From CADEDV01 sp048498035 (GTDB lineage: Bacteria > Bacteroidota > Bacteroidia > Chitinophagales > Chitinophagaceae), in NCBI GenBank assembly GCA_048498035.1, contig JBEHYT010000007.1, positions 1-64,000 on the forward strand: a stretch of 64,000 nt of DNA, read 5' to 3'. The position numbers and the translations under genes were made by a program. Below are positions 35,697-44,771 of the stretch, in pieces (the stretch's first letter is position 1; each line of letters opens with the position of its first letter). The notes below the pieces were generated by a model. The model was not told the DNA's origin. It was given only the letters and a program-made list of their open reading frames with translations, and made no database searches.

Positions 35697-37163
35697 TCAG
35701 GGATAAACAGCCGTAAAAGTTCCGTTGGTAATGGTATGCTTACCATTTGTATCATCTACTGCCGTACCGGAGAATGTGCCGGTAACAGTTTTTGTAGTCG
35801 TATTGATGGAAGTCACTTTCAATGTCATAGTGGCCCCGTCAGCGGTATTGGCAGGCGAAGCAAGCAGGATTTGACCTGATGTTCCATTGGTGAAAGCAAA
35901 TGCAAATGCATTAGATAAGGTTGCCGTGGACGAATAGGTCTCATTGGCATTAATAGTACCTGATATATCGCCAATATAAAGGCCAAGATCATCGCCGGCT
36001 GCATTATCACCAGATATTTCCAGTACCGAAACAGGTGGCATGGAATTATCAAAGGCAACATCATAATTCTGCCCCTGGTACGTTGCGCCCGCTGTTGCAT
36101 CGGTAAATTTCCAGTCGATGGTAGGCGCGGCTGCTACATTAATCGTAACTGTACAGGGAGTAGTTCCCGGGAGAGTAAGACTAAAACTTCCTGATGCCGT
36201 GGGCGTTCCCGAGCCGGTTAAAGTAATCGTATTAGTACCCGCTATTAAGTTTCCCGAACTGGTAAACGTCATCCCGTTAACAGAAGTGCTAATTGAATAT
36301 GCTCCAGGTGTGGCAACGTTTACATCATAAACGATCGTGTTGGTACCATCCAGGGGCACTCCGACTTTATAAGTGCCATTTACAGATGCAGTGGCGCAAT
36401 CCGGTGTATAGTCGGCCGGCGCGTCTACATTGATGGTGAAGTTGCACGAGGAGCTGCCTGCTGTAAAAGGCACTACGTTGGCACCTGCGGTTGTAGGCGT
36501 GCCTGACCCGGTAAGCACTACGGGCTGAAGTCCCGTGGTTAGAAAGGCGCCGGAGCCGGCAAATGTCATTCCCTGGTAGGTGGTTGTAATGGAATAGGTT
36601 CCGATGGTGGTAACATCCACCTCCAGCGTAACCTTGTTACTTGCAGTAAGGGGCGCATCTTTTACATAAGTGCCGCTTACCGTTGCGTTGGAACAACTGG
36701 CAGGCGTTCCACTTCCGGATAACGTATAAGTAGCCGGTCCGCCGGCACCAGCCGGCAGAAACGATACCGGCACAATGCAGGTTACGCCGTCGAATTGTAT
36801 AGTGAAATTAAAAGTGCCGTCGATGATAGGCGTTCCGTTGCCACGCAGCTTTATCGTATTAATGCCAGTGGTGGTGAATTGACCGGGTAACCTGAACCAT
36901 ACACCATTGACAGTATCTGAATATACCGTGTAGAGTCCGGGACTTGTTACATCTACATCTACCTGGATATATTCATTTGCGCCGTCAAGTGGTGTTCCTA
37001 CTTCGTAGGTACCCATCACTGTTTTTGGAAGGCAATCCCCGGTAATATCACTTTGTAATGTACCCGTTGCAGGGGTATTAGGGCCTTCAAAGCTACGTTC
37101 CCGCTGGCAGGCATTGATCATTACCACGAGAAGCAGAAGCAGGGAAGGGACAATTTTTTTCAT
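35697..37163 (-). CDS. Lipoprotein with three Ig-like repeats
   Basis: A 488-residue predicted lipoprotein with the lipobox VMINAC (lipid Cys19). Three homologous repeats of about 90 residues follow at roughly 44-135, 157-246 and 256-343. Each begins with Cys, a GTYxVGxPLD-type block and a VDVxTPGxYS-type strand, and ends in a CTVTINV-type strand. Each has two Cys 81-85 residues apart (44/129, 157/240, 256/337), probably a disulfide. The C-terminal 140 residues form a separate domain starting near DWKFTDATAGATY. The fold looks like bacterial Ig domains on the surface. No enzymatic motif is visible. Confidence 0.7.
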   Translation of the reverse strand: MKKIVPSLLLLLVVMINACQRERSFEGPNTPATGTLQSDITGDCLPKTVMGTYEVGTPLDGANEYIQVDVDVTSPGLYTVYSDTVNGVWFRLPGQFTTTGINTIKLRGNGTPIIDGTFNFTIQFDGVTCIVPVSFLPAGAGGPATYTLSGSGTPASCSNATVSGTYVKDAPLTASNKVTLEVDVTTIGTYSITTTYQGMTFAGSGAFLTTGLQPVVLTGSGTPTTAGANVVPFTAGSSSCNFTINVDAPADYTPDCATASVNGTYKVGVPLDGTNTIVYDVNVATPGAYSISTSVNGMTFTSSGNLIAGTNTITLTGSGTPTASGSFSLTLPGTTPCTVTINVAAAPTIDWKFTDATAGATYQGQNYDVAFDNSMPPVSVLEISGDNAAGDDLGLYIGDISGTINANETYSSTATLSNAFAFAFTNGTSGQILLASPANTADGATMTLKVTSINTTTKTVTGTFSGTAVDDTNGKHTITNGTFTAVYP

Positions 37164-37232
37164 AATAAGGTATTTTTCCGGTCACAAAATAATATTAATT
37201 TCCTTACGATCAGGCCTTTGGAGCAATTGGAT

Positions 37233-37265
37233 TTTGTGCGGATCGCCGGGACGGCCGTACCTTTG
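37233..37265 (+). promoter_or_regulatory. Probable promoter of the rhodanese-thioredoxin gene
   Basis: TTTG at 37233-37236 and TACCTTTG at 37258-37265 are 21 bases apart, one longer than usual. The start codon lies 17 bases after the -7 box. It points away from the divergent lipoprotein gene. Confidence 0.5.
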
Positions 37266-37281
37266 TGAAAACGGAATTTTT

Positions 37282-37971
37282 ATGAAAATCGTTTATTCCC
37301 TTGCCTGTTTATTCCTCGCAGGTCATTTTTCAGTGGCAGCGCAGGAAAATGTGCTCAATACGGAGGATTTTGAAAAGCGCGCCCTGGCAGATTCGGTACA
37401 GCTCCTGGATGTACGCACGGCAGGTGAATTCAATAGCGGGCATCTTAGTCATGCGTTGCAGGCCGACTGGACCAACAAGGCCCAGTTTAGCGACCGGATA
37501 CAATACGTAGATAAGAATAAAACTGTATATGTTTATTGCCTGGGGGGCAGCCGTAGTGCTGCGGCGGCAGCCTGGATGCGTCAAAACGGCTTCCAGCGCG
37601 TGTATGAGCTGAAAGGCGGTATCAATGCGTGGAAAGCCGCCGGCAAACCGGTAGAGGGTGTGGCAACGGAAAAAGAGATTTCACTTGCGGAATTTGAAGC
37701 AGGCATCCCGAAAAAAGGTGTTGCGTTGGTGGATGTGGGTGCCGCCTGGTGTCCTCCCTGCGTTGCAATGAAGCCTGTTATCAGTTCGCTGCAGAACGAT
37801 GAGCATCTCCACTTTCAATTGATCAATATCGATGCAGGTTCACAGACCAGTCTCATGAAAGCACTCCAGGTAGAACCTATACCTACATTTATCATTTATA
37901 AAAATGGAAAGGAGACCTGGCGTAAATCCGGGGTTATACCACGGGAAGAAATTGAGGCGCAGCTTCATTAA
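37282..37971 (+). CDS. Secreted rhodanese-thioredoxin fusion protein
   Basis: A 229-residue exported protein joining two redox/sulfur domains. A signal peptide (residues 1-20, cut near VAAQ) leads into a rhodanese domain (about 26-127). Its active-site Cys86 is in VYCLGGSRSA, a loop typical of single-domain rhodaneses. A thioredoxin-fold domain (about 133-229) carries WCPPC at 156-160 and the cis-Pro in VEPIPTFIIYKNG. It probably works in the periplasm on thiols or persulfides. The in-frame codons back to 37114 lack a signal-like start, so the ATG at 37282 is used. Confidence 0.85.
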   Translation: MKIVYSLACLFLAGHFSVAAQENVLNTEDFEKRALADSVQLLDVRTAGEFNSGHLSHALQADWTNKAQFSDRIQYVDKNKTVYVYCLGGSRSAAAAAWMRQNGFQRVYELKGGINAWKAAGKPVEGVATEKEISLAEFEAGIPKKGVALVDVGAAWCPPCVAMKPVISSLQNDEHLHFQLINIDAGSQTSLMKALQVEPIPTFIIYKNGKETWRKSGVIPREEIEAQLH

Positions 37972-37998
37972 GTGAGGCGGTTTTGGTATCTTTTCCAA

Positions 37999-38925
37999 AT
38001 GAAACGTAGCGATTTCCTTAAAACAACGGCGGCCGCCGCCGGGGTGGGACTACTCCCCTCCTTTGCTCAGGCGGATGATGCAAAGCGTAAACCCCTGCGG
38101 ATAGCGCATCTTACCGATGTTCACCTGAAGCCCGGGGCGATACCTGAAGCGGGTTTTGCAAAAGCATTACATCATGCGCAGCAACAACCGGGAATCGATT
38201 TTATAATTAATGGTGGTGATTCAATCATGGACTCGCTGGAAGCAGGACGTGAGCGCACCGCATTGCAATGGGATTTGTTTAAAACCCTGCTGCAAAAAGA
38301 AAACAGCCTGCCGGTTCATCACTGCATCGGCAACCATGACGTATGGGGATGGTTTTTGAAAGAAAATAAACCGGAGCAAGATCCGCTGTATGGCAAAGGA
38401 TGGGTGGTGGAAACATTGCAGATGCCAAAGCGGTATTACAGTTTTACAAAAGGACGCTGGCATTTCATTGTGCTGGACAGCACGCAACTAAACCCGGCGG
38501 GTGGTTATATTGCGCGGTTGGATCCGGAACAGTTGGATTGGTTTCAAACAGAACTGGCAAACGTACCCGCCACGCAACATATTTGCCTGGTATCCCATAT
38601 ACCGATCCTGTCCATTTGTGCGGGACTGTTTTTTGACAAGACTGAACTGAACGGTGACCTGATGATCAAGCGGAACCTGATGCATTCCGATTTTCTTTCG
38701 CTGAAAAAAATATTCATGGCACATCCCAATATCAGGGCGTGCATCAGCGGGCATATCCATTTACAGGATGAATTGGATTTCCTGGGAATCAAATATTATT
38801 GTAATGGCGCGGTATGTGGCAACTGGTGGAGCGGGGCGTTCCAGGATTTTGATCCCGCCTATGCCGTAATGGAATTTTATGAGGATGGCAGCACACGCCG
38901 GACAATGCATACGTACAATTCCTGA
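37999..38925 (+). CDS. Secreted metallophosphoesterase
   Basis: A 308-residue calcineurin-like phosphoesterase. The N-terminus (MKRSDFLKTTAAAAGVGLLP) looks like a Tat-type or Sec signal, followed by LRIAHLTDVHL (first metal Asp/His), INGGDSIMDS, GNHDVWGW and CLVSHIPIL, and finally CISGHIHLQDEL. These five motifs complete the dimetal site. The likely substrate is a phosphoester in the periplasm; family members vary widely. It starts 27 bases after the rhodanese-thioredoxin gene and is probably co-transcribed. Confidence 0.87.
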   Translation: MKRSDFLKTTAAAAGVGLLPSFAQADDAKRKPLRIAHLTDVHLKPGAIPEAGFAKALHHAQQQPGIDFIINGGDSIMDSLEAGRERTALQWDLFKTLLQKENSLPVHHCIGNHDVWGWFLKENKPEQDPLYGKGWVVETLQMPKRYYSFTKGRWHFIVLDSTQLNPAGGYIARLDPEQLDWFQTELANVPATQHICLVSHIPILSICAGLFFDKTELNGDLMIKRNLMHSDFLSLKKIFMAHPNIRACISGHIHLQDELDFLGIKYYCNGAVCGNWWSGAFQDFDPAYAVMEFYEDGSTRRTMHTYNS

Positions 38926-38951
38926 CAGTAAATTATAACTGAACAACATCT

Positions 38952-39980
38952 ATGTATAACCGTAATTTATTGATAATAGCGCTGCTCTTAATTGGTTGTT
39001 GCGTGCAAAGCCAGGCACAGGCGCCGGAATTGCAGGTGCTCACCTCTGGTACCAAAACCAGTATTCGCGGGCTTAGCGTGGTAAACGACAATGTGATTTG
39101 GGTAAGCGGCAGCCATGGTATGGTGGGCAAATCAACCAACGCCGGGCGCACCTGGAATTGGATCACGGTAAACGGGTATGATACCATTGAATTCCGGGAT
39201 ATCGAGGCATTTGACAGCCAGAATGCGCTGATCATGGGTGTTGGCGAACCCGCCTATATCCTGGGCACCAATGATGGCGGCCAGACATGGGTGCGATTGT
39301 ATGAAAATAAAACACCGGGGATGTTCCTGGATGCGATGGATTTTGAAAATAATTTTCACGGCATCGTGGTAGGTGATCCTATTGGAGGAAAAGTGTTTGT
39401 GGCGGAAACGTTCGACAGTGGAAAGACCTGGAAAGAATGGCCTGCAGATAAACGTCCTTCGGCAGACAGCGGCGAAGCTTTTTTTGCCGCAAGCGGCACG
39501 AATATACGCCTCTTTGCGTCGCGCTATTACATGGTAAGCGGTGGTATGCGGTCACGCCTTTTTACTAACGACAATGTATCGCCCCTGCCCCTATTACAGG
39601 GGAAAGAAACGACCGGTGCCAATTCTATCAGTGTCTATAATGCCGGGAAGAAAAAAGGCAGCGACCAGATGATTGTTGTAGGTGGTGATTTTTTAGCAGA
39701 TACCAGCAGTACTGCCAACTGTTTCTATTCCCTTAACGGGGGCAAAACCTGGAAAGCGCCTTCTGTCTCTCCCCATGGTTACAGGAGTTGCGTTGAATAT
39801 GTCTCCAAACAGGATGTGTTTGCGTGTGGCTTAACTGGTGTTGATTATTCACCGGACAGCGGAAAAAAATGGTTTTTGCTGAGTAAAGAGAGTTTCAACG
39901 TCTGCAGGATTGCGAAGTTTGGCACTGCCATTTTCCTGGCAGGAAATAACGGCAGGATTGCGCGTATTACCTGGCGGTAG
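38952..39980 (+). CDS. Secreted BNR/Ycf48-like beta-propeller protein
   Basis: A 342-residue exported protein (signal peptide residues 1-23, cut near SQAQA). It has BNR-type repeats such as STNAGRTWNWI, TNDGGQTWVRLY, TFDSGKTWKEW, SLNGGKTWKAP and SPDSGKKWFLL, spaced as in the Ycf48/Hcf136 and YCF48-related propellers. These proteins usually help assemble or hold other proteins; no sialidase Asp boxes with catalytic residues were seen. It is probably in the operon with the preceding metallophosphoesterase. Its 3' end overlaps the convergent peroxiredoxin-like gene by 14 bases. Confidence 0.75.
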   Translation: MYNRNLLIIALLLIGCCVQSQAQAPELQVLTSGTKTSIRGLSVVNDNVIWVSGSHGMVGKSTNAGRTWNWITVNGYDTIEFRDIEAFDSQNALIMGVGEPAYILGTNDGGQTWVRLYENKTPGMFLDAMDFENNFHGIVVGDPIGGKVFVAETFDSGKTWKEWPADKRPSADSGEAFFAASGTNIRLFASRYYMVSGGMRSRLFTNDNVSPLPLLQGKETTGANSISVYNAGKKKGSDQMIVVGGDFLADTSSTANCFYSLNGGKTWKAPSVSPHGYRSCVEYVSKQDVFACGLTGVDYSPDSGKKWFLLSKESFNVCRIAKFGTAIFLAGNNGRIARITWR

Positions 39981-40569
39981 GAATATTTTTTACAATCTCC
40001 GCCACGCTTGGTCGTTTTTTATAATCCAGGTCGAAGAAGCGGTACACAATTGTCGATTCTTTGTCAATCACATAAACTGCGGGTACGGGTAAATAATTCC
40101 AGTTCCTGGGATCATTGATCTTTTGCAGATCAATACCTGAGTTTCGGTATTGTGTTACAGTGTTGTCTGGCACTTCAAAGTCCACTTCATAGGCTTTCAT
40201 GATCTTCACATCTTCGTCATAAACCAGGGAAAAATCAGTCACCTTCGTTTTCTCCACCGTTTTAGAAATGCTTTCCGGGTTTTCTGGTGATACGGCAAGC
40301 AGTGTTGCACCTTTGGACTTTATCAGCGAAAGTGAATCTTCCAGGTTCTTTAATTGGCGGTTGCAAAACGGGCTCCAGTATCCCCGAAAGAATACCAGTA
40401 CCACCGGGCCTTTTTTCAGCAGTTCTTTCAGGCGAAGTTCGTGGCCCGACTGATCTTTTGTTTTAAAATCGGGCGCTTTTGAGTTGATGAATAACCCTTC
40501 GGGGGCTTCCTGCGCCAGGATAGTGCCGGTTGCGACCAGCATGGATAAGAAGATCAGAACAATTTTCAT
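39967..40569 (-). CDS. Secreted peroxiredoxin-like (AhpC/TSA) protein
   Basis: A 200-residue thioredoxin-fold protein with a signal peptide (residues 1-20, ILAQEAP). The active-site loop is FFRGYWSPFCNRQL. In many relatives the motif is WCPxC; here the first Cys is Ser66 while Cys69, which aligns with the peroxidatic position, is kept. Later blocks (PENPESISKTVEK, VPAVYVIDKE) fit the family. It probably reduces peroxides or disulfides in the periplasm using an unknown donor. No second Cys is visible after Cys69, which suggests a 1-Cys mechanism. Confidence 0.8.
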   Translation of the reverse strand: MKIVLIFLSMLVATGTILAQEAPEGLFINSKAPDFKTKDQSGHELRLKELLKKGPVVLVFFRGYWSPFCNRQLKNLEDSLSLIKSKGATLLAVSPENPESISKTVEKTKVTDFSLVYDEDVKIMKAYEVDFEVPDNTVTQYRNSGIDLQKINDPRNWNYLPVPAVYVIDKESTIVYRFFDLDYKKRPSVAEIVKNIPTAR

Positions 40570-40639
40570 ACGCTTAAGTTACAACATGATCTATATGGAC
40601 CGGCTTTCTCCGTTCCAATTTCTTTACAAGACGGGAATT

Positions 40640-40981
40640 TTAACCAAATCGTTTGCTGAACATAAAATAAACAGCAGCCAGCAGGCAGGCAAAACTGAGT
40701 AAGTAACGGTAATGGAAGGGTTCTTTCAGGTATACGACCGCAAATACGGAGAATACGATCAGTGTAACCACTTCCTGGATCATTTTAAGCTGGAAGCCGG
40801 AAAGCTGGTATTTGGTAAACCCGAGCCGGTTCGCCGGAACGGCGAGTGTGTATTCAACCAGCGCGATAAGCCAGCTGAGCAGAATCGCTTTCCAGAGCGG
40901 CCACCCCTCCTGCTTCAGGTGAAAATACCAGGCAAACGTCATAAAGATGTTTGAGCAGATCAACAATAGAACGGTGAGCAT
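40640..40981 (-). CDS. DMT superfamily small membrane protein (DUF486)
   Basis: A 113-residue protein with four hydrophobic helices. The pattern NIFMTFAWYFHLK, LLSWLIALVEYTLAVPANRLG, QLKMIQEVVTLIVFSVFAVVYLKEP is typical of the DUF486/DMT family, which resembles small multidrug-type transporters. The transport substrate is unknown. It stands between smc and the peroxiredoxin-like gene, 70 bases before the latter. Confidence 0.85.
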   Translation of the reverse strand: MLTVLLLICSNIFMTFAWYFHLKQEGWPLWKAILLSWLIALVEYTLAVPANRLGFTKYQLSGFQLKMIQEVVTLIVFSVFAVVYLKEPFHYRYLLSFACLLAAVYFMFSKRFG

Positions 40982-41021
40982 CTACTTTATATTTAATGCC
41001 ACCGAAGCCGGTGGCGAGTTT

Positions 41022-41056
41022 GAAAAAAAAAGTCCCCGCGTACGGGACGGGGGACT
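41022..41056 (-). terminator. Rho-independent terminator after smc
   Basis: On the minus strand a 7-bp stem (41056-41050 with 41037-41031) and a 12-base loop run into a run of T (complement of 41023-41030). It lies 20 bases after the smc stop. Confidence 0.8.
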
Positions 41057-41076
41057 GATCTATATCAAATTCAATG

Positions 41077-44000
41077 CTAATTCTGACGTTCCAGTGTCCG
41101 GAAGTCAACACTTACCAGCTTACTAACACCCGGCTCCTGCATCGTCACGCCGTAAATTACATCCACAGTACTCATTGTTGTCTTATTGTGAGTAACGATG
41201 ATGAATTGTGAATTTTCGCTAAACTGGCGGATCATATTGGTAAACTTGCCCACGTTGGCATCATCCAGCGGAGCGTCTACCTCATCCAGGATACAGAATG
41301 GCGCGGGCTTGATCAGGTAAATCGCAAAGAGCAACGCGGTGGCCGTAAGCGTTCGCTCTCCCCCGCTTAACTGTGTGAGCGAGGTTGGACGTTTACCTTT
41401 TGGTCGGGCAAATACATCAATTCCTGTTTCCGCCAGGTTATCCGGGTTGTCGAGTACCAGGTCGCACTGGTCATCTTCCGTAAACAGGGTTTTAAATACC
41501 TTTTTAAAATTGTCACGCACCAGGTGGAAGGTTTCCAGGAATTTCTGGTTGGCGGTTGCTTCCACTTCTTCGATGGTTTTTAACAGGCTGTCTTTCGCCG
41601 TTACGAGGTCATTTTTTTGTTCTACGATAAATTCGTAGCGTTTTTTCATTTCTGTAAAGGCTTCGATGGCGGTGGGGTTAACCTCACCCAGGTTTTCCAG
41701 GCGTTTCTTCATCCGGTCGGCCTTTTCCTGGAGTTCTTCCAGGGCTGTTTCGGAATTACGGGCTTCATCCAGGATGTCTTCCAGTTTGATCCGGAATTCC
41801 ACATCGAGGCGTTCTTTCGTACCAGCCAGTTGTAATTTGAGTTCGTTGAGTTTATCCTTGATGGCCACCAGCAGGTGTTCTACCTGTTCTTTGTCTTTGA
41901 TCTTGTGACGCAGTTCACTTTCCTTTTCATTCAACTGGTTGCGGATATTATAATAGGTTTGATCCGCTTCATTCAGCACCTGCTCTTCTTCTGCGCGGCG
42001 GCGCACCAGTTCCAGCAATTCTTCTTCAATGTCTTTTAATGTACCTGAAGATTGTTCTATGCTGGCCGAAGTATCAGAAAGACTTGTCGTGTTATTGGTA
42101 ATTTGCTGGCCCAGATCCTGCAACTGGTTATTTTTAAAATCAAGTTCCTGTTTCAGCGCGGTGATCTTGCTTTGCTGGCGGGTAACGTTGAGATTAAATT
42201 CGTTGAATTGCTGCGAGGCTTCGTTATAGGCAGCTTCCACAGATTTGAACTGCTCATCCGCTTCAGCCAGTTTAGCACCAAACGACTGCAACTGTTCATT
42301 GTAGTTTGCCAGTTCTCCCCGAACGGTGGCAACAGACTGATGGGTTTGTTCCATCTGCTGCTGCAATTCTTCCAGCCGGTGGTGGCTGGTAGCCTGCATG
42401 CCATGAAGATTTTCCAGTTTGTTCTGGAGTGAAAACACCTGGTTGGTCAGTTGTTGTATCTCGCGTTCTGTTTCGCGCAGCGCATTTTCCCGGAGGTCTT
42501 CGTTAAATGCGATCACCTCGTTGTGACGGGTTTGAATCTGGGCGCGGAGTTTCTCCACTACTTCATCCTGCGCCATGATCTGCTCCTGCAGTTTTTCGAG
42601 ATTTTTCACACGGCCGATCTTCTTTCCTTCAATCATTCCTACGCTTCCACCGGTCAGTGAATATTTTCCTTTTACATATTTCCCACCGCGTTCAATCACT
42701 ACAAATCCGTTGCTGTTTTCAAGGGCAGCATCGCTGTCGGCGATGTATACATTGCCCAGCAAATGCTCAGCAAGCGCCCGGTAGCGCTCATCTACTTCCA
42801 CTACGCTTAGCGCAGGGAGGGCGCCTTCCAGTTGGTGACCGGCAGTTGCAGCGTCTCTTGCGTTGATCTTATCGAGCAGGAAAAAGTTGGCTTTCCCTTT
42901 TTTATTTTCATCCAACAGGCGCACAGCCTGCAAACCTTCCTGCAGGTTATTTACTACATAGTAGCTGAGGTAGGGCTCCAGCACATTTTCAAGAGCTGTG
43001 CGGTATTCTTCTTTCACATACAGTACATCCGAAAGGATGGGTGATGCATGGTTCCAGTTATTGTTGTTGTGAAGAAACTTTACGCTGTCTGGATAGCCTT
43101 CCATGCTATCGATCATGCTTTTCAGCAGATCGTGTTCATTTTTGCGTGCATCCAGCTTGCGGGTTTCCTCGGCCAGTTCGTTGCGCAGACCGTCGAGCAG
43201 CGATTGTGTCTGCAATATCTGCTCCTTGGTTTGTTCCTGGTGTTGCTGCAATTGTTCCAGGTCCACTTTTTTGATGTGCAGCTCTTTTTCTTTCAACTGG
43301 CGCTCTTCATCCAGGCGATGGCGGTCATCTTCGCGCTGCGCGCGTTCTTCTTCAATCTGGCTAATGAGACGTTGCAGGTTTTGCACAGAAGTATCTGCAA
43401 CGGCCACTTTTTTCTCGGCGTCAAACTGCTGCCGTTGTACCTGCTGGTATTCGCTGCGCAATGAATCCACCAGGCGACGTTTTTCATCCAGCGCATCGCG
43501 TTTTACAGAAACTTCGTTTTGCAATTGCTGCAGTTGTTCTGTCAGGTGATCCAGCTTTCCATTTTCCTCTTCCACCTGTAGTTGCGTAAAGGCGATGCTC
43601 TCGTCGATACCTTTAAGCTGGCCTTCAGCTTTTTGTAAAAATTCGCGGAGGTTATTTTCGCGTTCTTTCAGGTATTCCAGCCGTTGGGCGGCCAGGTTTT
43701 TATCATTTTCCTTGCTGCGCACCTGTTGCACCAGTTCATTGAACGAGTGCTGCATGCTTTGCAGTTGGCGTTCTTTCTCGATAAAGCTTACTTTTTCCTG
43801 TTCCAGGGCAGCTTCTTCGGTGGCAATTTCAGCTTCCATACGCACTTTGCGGTCTGTTTCCGCATCATGCTGTTCATTCAGTTCCTTATAGGTGAGATTA
43901 AATCCTTCCAGGGCCGCCTTTGCCAGTTCGATACTGATCTCGCGGTAATCCTTTTTGATCTCGTGGTATTTTTCAGCCTTCTTCGCCTGGCTTTCGAGTG

Positions 44001-44610
44001 ATTTCAACTGGTTGTTGATCTCAAATAAAAGATCTTCAATACGGGCAAGATCCTGTTCAGTGGCGTCCAGTTTCTGGCGGGCTTCTTTTTTCCGCGTTTT
44101 GTAAATGGAAATCCCGGCTGCCTGTTCCAGCATCCGGCGGCGGCTGTTGTCTTTATCCTTGATCAGGTCATCCACCATGCCCAGTTCAATGATCGCATAG
44201 GAATCCGTGCTTACGCCGGTATCCATAAAAAGATTCTGAATATCCTTGAGGCGGCATTGCACATCATTGAGACGATATTCCGACTCACCGCTTTTATAAA
44301 ATTTACGCGTAATGGTTACGGTGCTGAATTCTGTGGGAAGCAGGTTCTTCGTATTTTCAAAGGTCAAACTCACTTCAGCCAAACCGCTGGCAGAACGGGT
44401 TTTGGAGCCGTTGAAAACCAGGCTGTCCAGGTTTTCACTCCGCAGGTGACTGATCTTTTGTTCACCAATTACCCAGCGAATACTATCTACGATATTGGAT
44501 TTGCCACAACCATTGGGTCCAACAATGCCCGTGATATTGTCGTCAAAGTTTACGATCGTCTTATCGGCAAAACTTTTGAATCCCTTGATTTCTAAGCTCT
44601 TTAATCTCAC
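41077..44610 (-). CDS. smc: Chromosome segregation protein SMC
   Basis: The bacterial SMC protein, 1177 residues, forms the core of condensin with ScpA and ScpB and organises the chromosome. The N-terminal ATPase half has Walker A GPNGCGKSN (residues 31-39). Two long coiled coils flank a hinge near residues 520-640. The C-terminal half has the signature LSGGERTLTA and Walker B FCILDEVDAPLDD. Length is normal. Most long antisense frames in this gene are shadows of the coiled coil. It probably forms its own transcript with the terminator at 41056. Confidence 0.97.
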   Translation of the reverse strand: MRLKSLEIKGFKSFADKTIVNFDDNITGIVGPNGCGKSNIVDSIRWVIGEQKISHLRSENLDSLVFNGSKTRSASGLAEVSLTFENTKNLLPTEFSTVTITRKFYKSGESEYRLNDVQCRLKDIQNLFMDTGVSTDSYAIIELGMVDDLIKDKDNSRRRMLEQAAGISIYKTRKKEARQKLDATEQDLARIEDLLFEINNQLKSLESQAKKAEKYHEIKKDYREISIELAKAALEGFNLTYKELNEQHDAETDRKVRMEAEIATEEAALEQEKVSFIEKERQLQSMQHSFNELVQQVRSKENDKNLAAQRLEYLKERENNLREFLQKAEGQLKGIDESIAFTQLQVEEENGKLDHLTEQLQQLQNEVSVKRDALDEKRRLVDSLRSEYQQVQRQQFDAEKKVAVADTSVQNLQRLISQIEEERAQREDDRHRLDEERQLKEKELHIKKVDLEQLQQHQEQTKEQILQTQSLLDGLRNELAEETRKLDARKNEHDLLKSMIDSMEGYPDSVKFLHNNNNWNHASPILSDVLYVKEEYRTALENVLEPYLSYYVVNNLQEGLQAVRLLDENKKGKANFFLLDKINARDAATAGHQLEGALPALSVVEVDERYRALAEHLLGNVYIADSDAALENSNGFVVIERGGKYVKGKYSLTGGSVGMIEGKKIGRVKNLEKLQEQIMAQDEVVEKLRAQIQTRHNEVIAFNEDLRENALRETEREIQQLTNQVFSLQNKLENLHGMQATSHHRLEELQQQMEQTHQSVATVRGELANYNEQLQSFGAKLAEADEQFKSVEAAYNEASQQFNEFNLNVTRQQSKITALKQELDFKNNQLQDLGQQITNNTTSLSDTSASIEQSSGTLKDIEEELLELVRRRAEEEQVLNEADQTYYNIRNQLNEKESELRHKIKDKEQVEHLLVAIKDKLNELKLQLAGTKERLDVEFRIKLEDILDEARNSETALEELQEKADRMKKRLENLGEVNPTAIEAFTEMKKRYEFIVEQKNDLVTAKDSLLKTIEEVEATANQKFLETFHLVRDNFKKVFKTLFTEDDQCDLVLDNPDNLAETGIDVFARPKGKRPTSLTQLSGGERTLTATALLFAIYLIKPAPFCILDEVDAPLDDANVGKFTNMIRQFSENSQFIIVTHNKTTMSTVDVIYGVTMQEPGVSKLVSVDFRTLERQN

Positions 44611-44771
44611 TGTCTTTACAATTTAGGTCAGGCGGCGAATTTAAGCCAAAGGGTGATATTACAAAGCGCCGTTATGACTCATTTATGCACAGCGCACTGT
44701 AAAAAATGTGGGAAATATTTTTCTGAAGAAAATACGAAATCAATCGCTGAAAATTACAGTAAATCAATTGC

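Noticed and set aside
43048..43549. Plus-strand open frames of 138 and 148 codons inside smc.
   Set aside because: They are Phe/Leu- and Ser/Cys/Arg-rich shadows of the SMC coiled coil, a common artefact of repeated Glu/Gln/Leu codons on the other strand.
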